This document shows positions 1 to 14,367 of a DNA stretch of 64,000 nt, piece by piece. How positions within the stretch are numbered: position 1 is the first letter of the stretch; each line of letters starts with the position of its first letter. Source of the stretch: Halopseudomonas formosensis (GTDB lineage Bacteria; Pseudomonadota; Gammaproteobacteria; Pseudomonadales; Pseudomonadaceae). Below the pieces are notes generated by a model. It worked only from the letters and a program-made list of their open reading frames with translations, was not told the DNA's origin and searched no databases. The stretch is taken from NCBI RefSeq assembly GCF_900115905.1, contig NZ_FOYD01000008.1:93853-157852 (forward strand), written 5' to 3'. Both the position numbers and the translations under genes were made by a program.

Positions 1-50
1 CTTGTTGTTCTGGTTGTTTATACAGTAGTCGTGGTTTGTTGTTCAACCCC

Positions 51-78
51 CTTGAACATCCCTCCGGCAGCCCCATAT
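51..78 (+). promoter_or_regulatory. sigma32 heat-shock promoter of grpE
   Basis: A CTTGAA box at 51-56 and a CCCCATAT box at 71-78 are separated by 14 bp. This is a near-perfect match to the sigma32 (RpoH) consensus CTTGAA-N(11-16)-CCCCATNT. It lies about 57 bp upstream of the grpE start, as expected for a heat-shock chaperone operon. The sequence match is direct; activity is inferred. Confidence 0.85.
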
Positions 79-134
79 AGAGGTCATGCGCGTGGCCTGA
101 GGGCCTCGTCACCCATTTGCTGACAGGAGGAGAC

Positions 135-716
135 ATGGTGGACGAACAGAAACAGGAGCTGCAGGGCGAGGAGATCGGAACCGAGCAGCAGGAAGCCGCG
201 ACTCCGGCCGGGGATGACCCCGCTGCCCGTATCGCCGAACTCGAGGAGCAGCTGGCTGCCGCCCAGGACCAGGCGCTGCGTGCCGTTGCCGACGCGCAGA
301 ACGCCCGCCGCCGGGCGGAGCAGGAAATCGCCAAGGCGCACAAGTTTGCCCTGGAGCGGTTTTCCATGGATCTGCTGGCGGTGGTTGACAGCCTGGAGCG
401 CGGTCTGGAGCTGTCCAGTAACGAGGATCCGGCCATCCGGCCCATGCGTGAAGGCATGGAGCTGACCCTGAAACTGTTCACCGACACTCTGGCGCGGCAT
501 CAGGTAGTGGCTGTGAATCCGGAGGGTGAGCCCTTCAACCCCGAGCTGCATCAGGCGATGGCGATGGAGGCCAGCGACAAGGTCGAGCCCAATACCGTGC
601 TCAAGGTGTTCCAGAAGGGTTACACCCTGAATGAGCGCTTGCTGCGCCCGGCCATGGTGGTCGTAAGCAAGGCCGGGTCTGACCAGACTGGCGGAACAAT
701 TGACGAACAGGCGTGA
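135..716 (+). CDS. grpE: GrpE, nucleotide exchange factor for DnaK
   Basis: GrpE is the cytoplasmic co-chaperone that releases ADP from DnaK, resetting the DnaK-DnaJ folding cycle. The 193-residue product has the family layout: an acidic, disordered N-terminus, a long coiled coil rich in Glu, Ala and Arg (about residues 35-75), and the C-terminal beta domain containing NPELHQAM (around residue 135). I chose the ATG at 135 because AGGAGG (125-130) sits just upstream; an in-frame TTG at 117 would place that site inside the gene. It is followed by dnaK, dnaJ and dapB on the same strand. A sigma32-type promoter precedes it. Confidence 0.96.
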   Translation: MVDEQKQELQGEEIGTEQQEAATPAGDDPAARIAELEEQLAAAQDQALRAVADAQNARRRAEQEIAKAHKFALERFSMDLLAVVDSLERGLELSSNEDPAIRPMREGMELTLKLFTDTLARHQVVAVNPEGEPFNPELHQAMAMEASDKVEPNTVLKVFQKGYTLNERLLRPAMVVVSKAGSDQTGGTIDEQA

Positions 717-723
717 AGTTGTA

Positions 724-751
724 CTTGAAATAGCATTTTCCGGCCTTATCT
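724..751 (+). promoter_or_regulatory. sigma32-type promoter of dnaK
   Basis: CTTGAA at 724-729 is followed after 14 bp by CCTTATCT at 744-751. The -35 half is a perfect sigma32 match and the -10 half is a moderate one. It lies in the grpE-dnaK gap, about 68 bp upstream of dnaK, with the same 14-bp spacing as the grpE promoter. It would let dnaK be transcribed independently of grpE. Confidence 0.7.
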
Positions 752-818
752 AGAGTTCAGAACAGATTGAACAGCGCCGCCGGGTACGTGCGGCCAGCAT
801 ATTCGGAGACATAAACAC

Positions 819-2735
819 ATGGGTAAGATCATCGGTATCGACCTGGGGACCACCAACTCCTGCGTCGCTGTCATGGAGAACGGTGCCGCCAAGGTCATCG
901 AGAACGCCGAAGGCGGGCGCACCACTCCGTCCATCGTCGCCTACACCAGCGACGGCGAGACCCTGGTCGGCCAGTCCGCCAAGCGTCAGTCGGTTACCAA
1001 TCCGCACAACACCCTCTATGCGGTGAAGCGCCTGATCGGTCGCCGCTTCGATGAGGACGTGGTGCAGAAGGACATCAAACTGGTGCCCTACAAGATCGTC
1101 AAGGCCGACAACGGCGATGCCTGGGTCGAAGCCAAGGGCGAGAAGATGGCGCCGCCGCAGATTTCCGCGGAAGTGCTGAAAAAGATGAAGAAGACCGCCG
1201 AGGACTACCTGGGCGAGCCTGTGACCGAAGCGGTCATCACCGTTCCGGCCTACTTCAACGACAGCCAGCGCCAGGCGACCAAGGACGCCGGGCGTATCGC
1301 CGGTCTGGACGTCAAGCGCATCATCAACGAGCCCACAGCCGCGGCGCTGGCCTACGGCATGGACAAGGCCCGTGGTGACTCCACCGTGGTGGTCTACGAC
1401 CTGGGTGGTGGTACCTTCGACGTGTCCATCATCGAGATTGCCGAAGTGGATGGCGAGCACCAGTTCGAGGTGCTGGCGACCAACGGTGACACCTTCCTCG
1501 GTGGTGAAGACTTCGACATGCGTCTGATCGACTATCTGGCAGACGAGTTCAAGAAGGAAAACGGCGTTGACCTGCACAACGATCCGCTGGCGCTGCAGCG
1601 TCTGAAGGAAGCGGCCGAGAAAGCCAAGATCGAGCTGTCCTCCAGCCAGCAGACCGATGTCAACCTGCCGTACATCACTGCTGACGCCTCGGGTCCCAAG
1701 CACCTGCAGGTCAAGGTAACCCGTGCCAAGCTGGAGTCGCTGGTCGAGGATCTGGTCAAGCGCAGTATCGAGCCCTGCCGCATCGCCATGCAGGATGCCG
1801 GTCTGGACGCCTCGGAAATCAACGAGGTGATCCTGGTCGGTGGTCAGACCCGCATGCCGCTGGTGCAGAAGACCGTTGCCGAATTCTTCGGCAAGGAGCC
1901 GCGCAAGGACGTCAACCCGGATGAAGCGGTAGCCGTTGGCGCTGCCATTCAGGGCGCGGTACTGGCCGGTGACGTGAAGGACGTGCTGCTGCTGGACGTG
2001 ACCCCGCTGTCGCTGGGTATCGAGACCATGGGCGGTGTGATGACCACCCTGATCGAGAAGAACACCACCATTCCGACCAAGAAGTCGCAGGTGTTCTCCA
2101 CCGCGGACGACAACCAGACTGCCGTGACCATTCACGTGCTGCAGGGCGAGCGCAAGCAGGCCACGCAGAACAAGTCGCTGGGTCGCTTCGACCTTGCCGA
2201 CATTCCGCCGGCGCCGCGCGGTGTGCCGCAGATCGAGGTCAGCTTCGACATCGATGCCAACGGTATCCTCAACGTGTCCGCCAAGGACAAGGCCACCGGC
2301 AAGCAGCAGTCGATCGTCATCAAGGCCAACTCCGGTCTGTCGGATGAAGAAATCGAGAAGATGGTGCGTGATGCCGAGGCCAACGCCGAGGAGGACCGCA
2401 AGTTCGAGGAGCTGGTGACCGTGCGCAACCAGGGCGATCAGCTGGTGCATGCCACCCGCAAGACCCTGTCCGAAGCCGGCGACAAGGCCACCGAGGAGCA
2501 GAAGGCCGCAATCGAGAAGGCGCTTGCCGATCTGGAAGAAGCGGTCAAGGGTGATGACAAGGCAGAGATCGAAGCCAAGATCAATGCGCTGTCCGAAGCC
2601 TCTGCCCCGGTTGTGCAGAAGATGTATGAGGAGCAGGCAGCCCAGGGCGATGCCCAGGCCAATGCCGGCGAGAGCAAGGCTGACGCAGATGATGTGGTCG
2701 ATGCCGAGTTCGAAGAAGTCAAGGACAACAAGTAG
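819..2735 (+). CDS. dnaK: Chaperone DnaK (Hsp70)
   Basis: This is the ATP-dependent Hsp70 chaperone that folds nascent and stress-damaged proteins with DnaJ and GrpE in the cytoplasm. At 638 residues it has the usual length. The nucleotide-binding domain opens with [10 protein letters not shown] (residues 5-14) and carries the phosphate-binding DLGGGTFD near residue 195. The substrate-binding domain starts after the linker [13 protein letters not shown] (about 388-400), and the protein ends in the typical EEVKDNK tail. The ATG at 819 is preceded by a GGAG site. It has its own sigma32-like promoter, and two strong hairpins separate it from dnaJ. Confidence 0.99.
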   Translation: MGKIIGIDLGTTNSCVAVMENGAAKVIENAEGGRTTPSIVAYTSDGETLVGQSAKRQSVTNPHNTLYAVKRLIGRRFDEDVVQKDIKLVPYKIVKADNGDAWVEAKGEKMAPPQISAEVLKKMKKTAEDYLGEPVTEAVITVPAYFNDSQRQATKDAGRIAGLDVKRIINEPTAAALAYGMDKARGDSTVVVYDLGGGTFDVSIIEIAEVDGEHQFEVLATNGDTFLGGEDFDMRLIDYLADEFKKENGVDLHNDPLALQRLKEAAEKAKIELSSSQQTDVNLPYITADASGPKHLQVKVTRAKLESLVEDLVKRSIEPCRIAMQDAGLDASEINEVILVGGQTRMPLVQKTVAEFFGKEPRKDVNPDEAVAVGAAIQGAVLAGDVKDVLLLDVTPLSLGIETMGGVMTTLIEKNTTIPTKKSQVFSTADDNQTAVTIHVLQGERKQATQNKSLGRFDLADIPPAPRGVPQIEVSFDIDANGILNVSAKDKATGKQQSIVIKANSGLSDEEIEKMVRDAEANAEEDRKFEELVTVRNQGDQLVHATRKTLSEAGDKATEEQKAAIEKALADLEEAVKGDDKAEIEAKINALSEASAPVVQKMYEEQAAQGDAQANAGESKADADDVVDAEFEEVKDNK

Positions 2736-2742
2736 TCCTTGG

Positions 2743-2822
2743 GTGCACCGGGCCTGCCTCAGGGTGGGCCCGTGCACAGCGCGGCAGGGCAACGCGGGAG
2801 CTTATCCCGCGTTGCTGTTTGT
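2743..2822 (+). terminator. Two hairpins between dnaK and dnaJ (partial terminator)
   Basis: Two stable hairpins fill the dnaK-dnaJ gap. The first (2743-2777) pairs GTGCAC and GGGCC with their complements around one bulged C. The second (2789-2815) is a perfect 11-bp stem with a five-base loop, followed by the modest U-run TGTTTG. The U-run is weak, so I read this as an attenuator or mRNA-end stabiliser that would make dnaK transcripts exceed dnaJ, not as a full stop. Confidence 0.55.
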
Positions 2823-2853
2823 GCCGTAGGATATTCCAAAGGAAACAGGACAT

Positions 2854-4802
<1,949 letters not shown>

Positions 4803-4814
4803 GATTTGCGGTAC

Positions 4815-4853
4815 AAAAAAAGCCCGGTCAGGTGGTCTGACCGGGCTTTTTTG
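4815..4853. terminator. Bidirectional terminator after dapB
   Basis: AGCCCGGTCAG (4821-4831) pairs with CTGACCGGGCT (4837-4847) around a five-base loop. An A-run precedes the stem and a T-run follows it, so it can stop transcription from both dapB (+) and the convergent gene ending at 4868 (-). Confidence 0.92.
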
Positions 4854-4867
4854 TTGCTGAATGGCGC

Positions 4868-5623
4868 TCAGCTCTGGCGCAGCTGATCGCGCGCCATCTG
4901 ATCCAGGGTTTTGGTGTTGCGCAGCAGATAGAAGGCGGCGATGGTGGGCACCCAGTTGTCGTGGTGATTGATCAGTCGCGGCTGAATGAAGCTGTACTGC
5001 TTTTCCAGATCCTGCAGCGTCGGGTTCAGGTCCGGCAGCAGCTCGCGAAGGGTTGCCGCCCGTGCGGTGATGCGTGCATCTATGGTGTTGAAGATGCCTT
5101 CGCTGGTCTCCATGAAGTACACGCCGATCGAGCTGAACATGTTGTTCTGGTACAAAAGCAGGATCTGATTGGTCTCCAGGCTCTGCTGGTGCAGCGCGAG
5201 CAGACGCTCATCGGCTCCTTCGGCGGCGCTGGCATAGCGTGCGGCGATGGCCTTGTCCATCTCCGCGTGGGCCATCATGGTGCGGTTGACCGTGGCCAGA
5301 TGATAGTGCGCCTCTTCCTCGGTCTGGTTCTCGATCTCGCGGATCAGGCTGACGAACTGGTTGTAGGGCACGCGGATGTCGCTGGGGTTGTCCAGCTGGC
5401 GCAGCAGTTTCTCCATATTGAGCAGGGCTTCGTTGTAGGCTTCCCGGTTGCCCGGTTCGCGTACCCGCTCGTAGAGGTTGTTGTCGATCAGCAGATAGGT
5501 GGCCGCGCGGTAGCCTTCACTGCGCAGCTCGTGAAGACTCTGAGCCAGCTGTGCATCGGCCTGGGACTGGGCAGCAAGTCCGAGGAACAGCAGGAACAAT
5601 ACATACTTCAGATAGGTTTTCAT
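4868..5623 (-). CDS. Secreted/periplasmic protein of unknown function
   Basis: I do not recognise this family. The 251-residue product starts with a clear Sec signal peptide (MKTYLKY, a Leu/Phe-rich core, then AAQSQADA, with likely cleavage near residue 24). The mature part looks all-helical, rich in Glu, Gln, Leu and Asn, with no catalytic motif that I can see. I chose the ATG at 5623 because it gives the signal peptide; the upstream extension is not protein-like. It is monocistronic, converges on dapB, and is divergent from carA. Its ribosome site (AGGGA) directly abuts an A-rich Hfq/Crc-type motif, suggesting carbon catabolite control. Confidence 0.85.
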   Translation of the reverse strand: MKTYLKYVLFLLFLGLAAQSQADAQLAQSLHELRSEGYRAATYLLIDNNLYERVREPGNREAYNEALLNMEKLLRQLDNPSDIRVPYNQFVSLIREIENQTEEEAHYHLATVNRTMMAHAEMDKAIAARYASAAEGADERLLALHQQSLETNQILLLYQNNMFSSIGVYFMETSEGIFNTIDARITARAATLRELLPDLNPTLQDLEKQYSFIQPRLINHHDNWVPTIAAFYLLRNTKTLDQMARDQLRQS

Positions 5624-5959
5624 GGTTGAAGTCCCTGTTCTTGTTGTTGAACCTTGTGTCGAGCCGCCCGGCCAGCAACGGGGTGCTGGTGCGCCTGCAC
5701 AGGTTTCGTGATCCAGATGCAGTTTTAACACGTCCGCCGGGATTATGAAACAGAACGGCAGAACGTCTTGGTCGTGTGGATGTAAGGGGATAACCGGTGT
5801 GGATATTTATTGGTCAAGCCGGTAAAATGTCGGGCTAATCTGTCTATCTCAGCGCGTATCTGACAATGCCTTTGCAGTGGGGTGAAGTGGAAATCACATC
5901 ATTCCCGCTTTTGTGCAGCCCGCGTTCGGCAAAAACGTGTCAGTCTTTCGGAGGTTTTC
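5624..5959. other. Divergent leader between periplasmic gene and carA
   Basis: This 336-bp gap holds the 5' region of the minus-strand periplasmic gene and the leader of carA. I see no credible coding sequence and no strong terminator. TTCTTGTTGTTGAA next to the minus-strand start is the complement of an A-rich Hfq/Crc motif. A TAAAAT box near 5822 could be a carA -10 element but lacks a good -35, so I do not call a carA promoter. An ArgR or pyrimidine operator could be present, but I could not recognise one. Confidence 0.5.
5636..5648 (-). promoter_or_regulatory. A-rich Hfq/Crc (CA) motif at a ribosome site
   Basis: On the minus strand AACAACAAGAACA (5648 down to 5636) contains perfect AANAANAA units and runs directly into the AGGGA ribosome site of the gene starting at 5623. 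In Pseudomonas, Hfq with Crc binds such motifs at translation starts to repress translation. The motif is seen; its function here is inferred. Confidence 0.6.
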
Positions 5960-7096
5960 TTGTCCAAGCCCGCCATTCTTGCTCTCGCCGACGGCAGCAT
6001 CTTCCGTGGTGAAGCCATCGGCGCCGACGGCCACAGCGTCGGCGAGGTCGTATTCAATACGGCCATGACCGGATACCAGGAGATCCTCACCGATCCATCA
6101 TACGCGCGTCAAATGGTCACGCTGACCTACCCGCATATCGGCAATACCGGTACCACCCCGCTGGATGCCGAATCCGACCGGGTCTGGGCTGCCGGTCTGA
6201 TCATCCGGGATCTGCCGCTGATCGCCAGCAACTGGCGCAGCCGTCAGCCGCTGGGCGAGTACCTGAAGGAAAACGGCACTGTCGCCATTGCCGGTGTCGA
6301 TACCCGTCGCCTGACCCGCATTCTGCGGGAAAAAGGGGCGCAGAATGGCTGCATCATGGCAGGTGAGGATGCAACCGAAGAGAAGGCGCTGGAGCTGGCC
6401 AGGGGGTTTGCCGGCATCAAGGGTATGGACCTGGCCAAGGAAGTCACTACCACCAGCGTCTACGAGTGGCGGCAGAGCACCTGGGATCTGGCTACCGACA
6501 GCTACCCCGAGATAGACGCAGCGCAGCTGCCCTACCATGTGGTGGTCTATGATTACGGCGTCAAGCACAACATTCTGCGCATGCTGGTAGCGCGCGGTTG
6601 CCGCCTGACCGTGGTGCCCGCCCAGACGTCCGCTGCCGATGTGCTGGCGCTCAATCCCGATGGCGTACTGCTGTCCAATGGCCCGGGAGACCCGGAGCCC
6701 TGCGACTACGCCATCCGCGCCATCCGCGAGCTGCTGGAGACCGATACCCCGATCCTGGGCATCTGTCTGGGTCACCAGCTGCTGGCCCTGGCCTCGGGCG
6801 CGCGCACGGTCAAGATGCCCAGCGGGCACCACGGTGCCAACCACCCGGTACAGAATCTGAAGACCGGTGAGGTCATGATCACCAGCCAGAACCACGGGTT
6901 CGCAGTGGACGAGAGCGCCCTGCCGGCCAACGTGCGGGCAACCTACAAATCACTGTTTGACGGCACCCTGCAGGGTATCGAGCGCACCGACAAGGAAGCC
7001 TTCAGCTTCCAGGGTCACCCCGAGGCCAGCCCCGGCCCGGGTGACGTGGCTCCGCTGTTCGAGCGTTTCATTGCAGCCATGGCCAAGCGCGCCTGA
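5960..7096 (+). CDS. carA: Carbamoyl-phosphate synthase small subunit CarA
   Basis: CarA is the glutaminase subunit that supplies ammonia to CarB for carbamoyl phosphate, shared by the arginine and pyrimidine pathways. I start it at TTG 5960. GGAGG at 5950-5954 is ideally spaced, and the resulting 378-residue protein begins [12 protein letters not shown], matching Pseudomonas CarA. The class I amidotransferase triad is visible: Cys269 in GICLGHQ and His353 with Glu355 in GHPEA. carB follows after only 32 bp with no gene between; as I recall, P. aeruginosa has an extra open reading frame there. Confidence 0.97.
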   Translation: MSKPAILALADGSIFRGEAIGADGHSVGEVVFNTAMTGYQEILTDPSYARQMVTLTYPHIGNTGTTPLDAESDRVWAAGLIIRDLPLIASNWRSRQPLGEYLKENGTVAIAGVDTRRLTRILREKGAQNGCIMAGEDATEEKALELARGFAGIKGMDLAKEVTTTSVYEWRQSTWDLATDSYPEIDAAQLPYHVVVYDYGVKHNILRMLVARGCRLTVVPAQTSAADVLALNPDGVLLSNGPGDPEPCDYAIRAIRELLETDTPILGICLGHQLLALASGARTVKMPSGHHGANHPVQNLKTGEVMITSQNHGFAVDESALPANVRATYKSLFDGTLQGIERTDKEAFSFQGHPEASPGPGDVAPLFERFIAAMAKRA

Positions 7097-7128
7097 GTCG
7101 CCGGCACACCCAAGGATTAATAGCACAC

Positions 7129-10344
<3,216 letters not shown>

Positions 10345-10346
10345 GC

Positions 10347-10820
10347 ATGAAGTATCCCATGACCATTCAGGGCGCCCGCGCCCTCGAGGAAGAGCTCAAG
10401 CACCTCAAGACGGTGATGCGTCCGCAGATCACCGCCGCCATTGCCGAGGCGCGAGAGCTGGGAGACCTGAAGGAGAACGCCGAGTATCATGCCGCCCGCG
10501 AGCAGCAGGGCATGGTGGAAGCACGCATCAGTGATATCGAGGGTCGTCTGTCGGCGGCCCAGGTGATCGATGTGACCACCATTCCCTATACCGGCAGGGT
10601 CATCTTCGGCACCACGGTCACCATCGCCAACGTCGAAACCGATGAGGAAGTGACCTATCGGATCGTCGGCGAGGACGAGGCCGAGATCAAGGAAGGCAAG
10701 ATCTCGGTCACCTCGCCCATTGCCCGGGCGATGATCGGCAAGGAAGAGGGTGAGATCGTGGTGGTCCGTACCCCCAGTGGTGTCGTGGAGTACGAGATCG
10801 TCGAGGTCCAGCATCTGTGA
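10347..10820 (+). CDS. greA: Transcription elongation factor GreA
   Basis: GreA enters the RNA polymerase secondary channel and stimulates cleavage of backtracked transcripts. The 157-residue protein has the N-terminal coiled-coil hairpin (residues 1-75, with [17 protein letters not shown] carrying the acidic tip residues) and the C-terminal FKBP-like domain (80-157). It begins 2 bp after carB, and its TGA overlaps the ATG of the next gene. carB-greA coupling is standard in Pseudomonas. Confidence 0.97.
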   Translation: MKYPMTIQGARALEEELKHLKTVMRPQITAAIAEARELGDLKENAEYHAAREQQGMVEARISDIEGRLSAAQVIDVTTIPYTGRVIFGTTVTIANVETDEEVTYRIVGEDEAEIKEGKISVTSPIARAMIGKEEGEIVVVRTPSGVVEYEIVEVQHL

Positions 10821-11269
10821 TGCCGGACGCTGCCTTGCCGGCCATGCGCAGTGGCAGGGTGGCCTGGCAACTGGCCCAGACCCTGTGGGTAGGCGGTGTC
10901 TGGATGCTGCATTTCGTTCTGCTGCCGGCGCTGGAGAAGTTCGGTCTGGCGCCGCTGCTGGTGCAGGAGATCGCCGGCTTCATGCGTCCGCTGGTGGTCG
11001 GCTTTGCCGTCGCCTGTGTGCTGCTGCAGTGTCTGCTGGCCTGGGTGGTGTTGCGCCGCCCGGTATGGCGGGATCTGCGCGGGCAGATGCTGTTGCTGGT
11101 GCTGGTCGCGGCGGCTGGCTTCTTTCTGGTGGTGCCGCTGCCGCGGGGTGATTACTGGCAGCTGTTCAGCTATCTGGTCATTGCCTTTGCCGGGCTGGTG
11201 CTGATCCTTCAGCCCCGGCCGGACGAGGAAGTGCCGCGCCGGGGCGAGGCTGCTCAGAAGTCCTTGTAG
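10820..11269 (+). CDS. DUF4149-like small membrane protein
   Basis: This 149-residue inner-membrane protein has about four hydrophobic segments (roughly 15-35, 50-72, 80-100 and 108-128). An N-terminal WVGGVWMLHF signature resembles the DUF4149/TMEM205-like family. Its function is unknown. The ATG at 10820 overlaps the greA stop as TGATG, indicating translational coupling. Its 3' end overlaps the convergent yhbY gene by 16 bp. Confidence 0.8.
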   Translation: MPDAALPAMRSGRVAWQLAQTLWVGGVWMLHFVLLPALEKFGLAPLLVQEIAGFMRPLVVGFAVACVLLQCLLAWVVLRRPVWRDLRGQMLLLVLVAAAGFFLVVPLPRGDYWQLFSYLVIAFAGLVLILQPRPDEEVPRRGEAAQKSL

Positions 11270-11568
11270 CGCACCAGATTGGACAGGTTGGGGTTGGGGG
11301 TCTTGCTGCGGCGCAGCAGTATCACCATCTTGCCGATAACCTGTACCAGCTCGGCACCGGTGGCCTGGCAGATCTCGTTGACCAGCAGCTGCTTGGTCTC
11401 GCGATCGCCGACCGTGACCCGGATCTTGATCAGTTCGTGATCGTTCAGAGCGCGGTCCAGCTCAGCCAGAACGCCCTCGGTAGTACCCTGTTCACTGACA
11501 ATGACCACCGGCTTGAGGTGGTGACCGATGCGTTTGAAGGCCTTCTTCTGTTCAGAGCTGAGCGCCAT
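11254..11568 (-). CDS. yhbY: YhbY family CRM-domain RNA-binding protein
   Basis: This 104-residue protein is a single CRM (CRS1-YhbY) domain that associates with pre-50S ribosomal particles in E. coli. Diagnostic sequence includes the N-terminal HHLKPVVIVSEQG and the GxxG-type loop region ending GKMVILLRRS. It is transcribed opposite to rlmE, its divergent neighbour, so two RNA and ribosome genes share one promoter region at 11569-11655. Its 3' end overlaps the convergent membrane-protein gene. Confidence 0.93.
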   Translation of the reverse strand: MALSSEQKKAFKRIGHHLKPVVIVSEQGTTEGVLAELDRALNDHELIKIRVTVGDRETKQLLVNEICQATGAELVQVIGKMVILLRRSKTPNPNLSNLVRYKDF

Positions 11569-11655
11569 AATAATCCGATGATTCCCGTTGATGAGTGTCA
11601 GTAGTCAAAGGGGCTTAGTATAACCGGCGGCGCTGGACGCTGCATGAGGTATTCC

Positions 11656-12279
11656 GTGGCAAGATCAAAGACCAGCAAGGGTTGGCTGAAGGAACATTTT
11701 GACGATCCCTATGTGAAGAAGGCCCAGAAGGACGGCTACCGCTCCCGCGCCAGCTACAAGCTGCTGGAAATCCAGGAGAAGGACCGCCTGCTGCGTCCCG
11801 GCATGACGGTGGTCGACCTGGGCGCCGCCCCCGGAGGCTGGTGCCAGGTGGCCAGCCGCCTGATCGGCGAGAAGGGCCGTATCATCGCATCCGACATACT
11901 GCCGATGGACGGCATAGCGGATGTCACCTTCATCCAGGGCGATTTCACCGAGGATGAGGTGTTCGAGCAGATCCTCGCCGCGATCGGCGGTCAGCCGGTT
12001 GACCTTGTTATTTCCGATATGGCCCCCAACATGAGTGGTACACCGGCTGTGGATCAGCCGCGTGCCATGTATCTGTGCGAGCTGGCACTGGACATGGCGG
12101 CCAGGGTATTGCGCCCGGGTGGCGACTTCCTGATCAAGGTCTTTCACGGTGAAGGCTTCGATGATTACTACCGGGATTTGCGCACACGCTTCGACAAGGT
12201 GCTTACCCGCAAACCGGGCGCGTCCCGGGACCGGTCGCGGGAAACCTATCTTCTGGGGCGCGGCTTCAAGGGCGAATGA
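11656..12279 (+). CDS. rlmE: 23S rRNA (U2552) 2'-O-methyltransferase RlmE
   Basis: RlmE (FtsJ/RrmJ) methylates the ribose of U2552 in 23S rRNA late in 50S assembly, using S-adenosylmethionine. I use GTG 11656: GAGG (11646-11649) is correctly spaced, and the 207-residue product matches the Pseudomonas length and N-terminus (MARSKTS-type). The SAM loop DLGAAPGGW lies near residue 54, and the catalytic Asp and Lys are in ISDMAPN and FLIKVF. It is followed by ftsH after 134 bp, the classical rlmE-ftsH pair. Confidence 0.96.
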   Translation: MARSKTSKGWLKEHFDDPYVKKAQKDGYRSRASYKLLEIQEKDRLLRPGMTVVDLGAAPGGWCQVASRLIGEKGRIIASDILPMDGIADVTFIQGDFTEDEVFEQILAAIGGQPVDLVISDMAPNMSGTPAVDQPRAMYLCELALDMAARVLRPGGDFLIKVFHGEGFDDYYRDLRTRFDKVLTRKPGASRDRSRETYLLGRGFKGE

Positions 12280-12377
12280 CTCTCAGGATGACACAGGGCG
12301 TTACACTGCTGAAACTGCCGCCATGGTGGAATCTGGTGTAATGTAAACAGGTCGGATAAACAGACGAAATACAGCCA

Positions 12378-12400
12378 TGCCCCGACCATCATGCGGGGCA
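12378..12400 (+). promoter_or_regulatory. Hairpin just upstream of the ftsH ribosome site
   Basis: TGCCCCG (12378-12384) pairs perfectly with CGGGGCA (12394-12400) and ends immediately before the AGAGGAT ribosome site of ftsH. Such a stem could modulate initiation on the weak TTG start. The structure is seen; regulation is speculative. Confidence 0.4.
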
Positions 12401-12413
12401 AGAGGATAGCGAT

Positions 12414-14360
12414 TTGAACGACATGGCGAAAAACCTCATCCTGTGGTTGATCATTGCCGCGGTGCTGGTGACCGTGATGAACAACTTCAGCACCACCGCC
12501 GAGCCCCGCACGATGAACTACACCGAGTTCCTCGAACTGGTGAACGATCGCCAGGTCGAGCGGGTGACCGTCGACGGTTTCGTGATCACCGGCAAGCGCC
12601 GTGACGGGGAGACCTTCAAGACCGTCCGGCCGGCCATTCAGGACAACGGCCTGATCGGCGATCTGCTGGACAACAACGTGGTCATCGAGGGCAAGCAACC
12701 CGAGCGTCAGAGCATCTGGACCCAGCTGCTGATTGCCAGTTTCCCGATCCTGATCATCATTGCCATCTTCATGTTCTTCATGCGCCAGATGCAGGGCGGG
12801 GCAGGTGGCCGTGGTGGGCCGATGAGCTTCGGCAAGAGCAAGGCGCGGATGCTGTCCGAAGACCAGGTCAAGACCACCTTCGCTGATGTCGCCGGCTGCG
12901 ACGAGGCCAAGGAAGAAGTCGCCGAGCTGGTGGAGTTCCTGCGTGACCCGGGCAAGTTCCAGCGTCTGGGCGGCCACATACCCCGTGGCGTATTGATGGT
13001 CGGCCAGCCGGGTACCGGCAAGACCCTTCTGGCCAAGGCGGTTGCCGGCGAAGCCAAGGTGCCCTTCTTTACCATTTCCGGCTCCGATTTCGTCGAGATG
13101 TTCGTCGGTGTCGGTGCCAGCCGCGTGCGTGACATGTTCGAGCAGGCCAAGAAGCATGCGCCCTGCATCATCTTCATCGACGAGATCGATGCCGTCGGCC
13201 GCCATCGTGGTGCCGGCCTCGGCGGCGGTCACGACGAGCGCGAGCAGACCCTCAACCAGTTGCTGGTGGAAATGGACGGTTTCGAGGCCAACGACGGCAT
13301 CATCGTCATCGCTGCCACCAACCGCCCGGACGTGCTTGACCCGGCGCTGCTGCGCCCCGGCCGCTTCGACCGTCAGGTAGTGGTGGGGCTGCCGGATATC
13401 CGTGGTCGCGAACAGATTCTCAAGGTGCACATGCGCAAGGTGCCGCTGGGTGACGATGTGGTGCCCTCGGCGATTGCCCGCGGGACCCCGGGGTTCTCCG
13501 GTGCCGATCTGGCCAACCTGGTCAACGAGGCGTCCCTGTTTGCTGCCCGCGCCAACAAGCGGGTGGTGGAAATGGCCGAATTCGAGCTGGCCAAGGACAA
13601 GATCATGATGGGTGCCGAGCGCAAATCCATGGTCATGTCCGAGAAAGAAAAGCTCAATACCGCCTACCACGAGGCCGGTCACGCCATTGTCGGTCGTCTG
13701 GTGCCCGAGCACGACCCGGTCTACAAGGTGTCCATCATTCCCCGTGGGCGCGCCCTGGGTGTGACCATGTTCCTGCCGGAAGAAGACCGTTACAGCCTGT
13801 CCAAGCGCGCACTGATGAGTCAGATCTGCTCGCTGTTCGGCGGCCGTATCGCCGAGGAAATGACCCTGGGCTTCGACGGAGTCACCACCGGCGCCTCCAA
13901 CGACATCATGCGTGCCACCCAGCTGGCCCGCAACATGGTCACCAAGTGGGGTCTGTCGGAGAAGCTCGGTCCGCTGATGTACGCCGAGGAGGAAGGTGAG
14001 GTATTTTTGGGTCGCAGTCAGGGTGCCCAGGCGACCAACGTCTCCGCCGAGACGGCACGCATGATCGACGAGGAAGTGCGGCGCATCATCGATGATTGCT
14101 ACAGCACCGCCAAGCGCCTGCTTGAAGAGAACCGTGACAAGCTCGATGCCATGGCCCAGGCCCTGATGAAATACGAGACCATCGATCTGGAGCAGATCAA
14201 CGACATCATGGCCGGCAAGCCGGTGCGTGATCCCAAGGGCTGGAGCGACGATGACCGTCGTGGTCCCGGGGCGGCGGCACCGACCACGGATGACAATCTC
14301 GACGCCAAAGATGAGCCCCGTGATGACGGGCTTATCGGTGGTCCGGCCGGCGAACACTGA
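12414..14360 (+). CDS. ftsH: ATP-dependent zinc metalloprotease FtsH
   Basis: FtsH is the inner-membrane AAA+ protease that degrades LpxC, sigma32 and misassembled membrane proteins. The 648-residue product has two transmembrane segments (about 7-25 and 105-125) flanking a periplasmic domain. It carries Walker A GQPGTGKT, Walker [10 protein letters not shown], and the zinc site HEAGH near residue 420. I prefer TTG 12414 because GAGGA lies 7 bp upstream; the ATG at 12423 would be too far from it. Its substrate sigma32 links it functionally to the grpE-dnaK-dnaJ genes upstream. Confidence 0.97.
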   Translation: MNDMAKNLILWLIIAAVLVTVMNNFSTTAEPRTMNYTEFLELVNDRQVERVTVDGFVITGKRRDGETFKTVRPAIQDNGLIGDLLDNNVVIEGKQPERQSIWTQLLIASFPILIIIAIFMFFMRQMQGGAGGRGGPMSFGKSKARMLSEDQVKTTFADVAGCDEAKEEVAELVEFLRDPGKFQRLGGHIPRGVLMVGQPGTGKTLLAKAVAGEAKVPFFTISGSDFVEMFVGVGASRVRDMFEQAKKHAPCIIFIDEIDAVGRHRGAGLGGGHDEREQTLNQLLVEMDGFEANDGIIVIAATNRPDVLDPALLRPGRFDRQVVVGLPDIRGREQILKVHMRKVPLGDDVVPSAIARGTPGFSGADLANLVNEASLFAARANKRVVEMAEFELAKDKIMMGAERKSMVMSEKEKLNTAYHEAGHAIVGRLVPEHDPVYKVSIIPRGRALGVTMFLPEEDRYSLSKRALMSQICSLFGGRIAEEMTLGFDGVTTGASNDIMRATQLARNMVTKWGLSEKLGPLMYAEEEGEVFLGRSQGAQATNVSAETARMIDEEVRRIIDDCYSTAKRLLEENRDKLDAMAQALMKYETIDLEQINDIMAGKPVRDPKGWSDDDRRGPGAAAPTTDDNLDAKDEPRDDGLIGGPAGEH

Positions 14361-14367
14361 GACAGGC

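Noticed and set aside
5805..5830. A carA promoter at TAAAAT near 5822
   Set aside because: No -35 hexamer at acceptable spacing matched well enough. The box alone is too weak to call.
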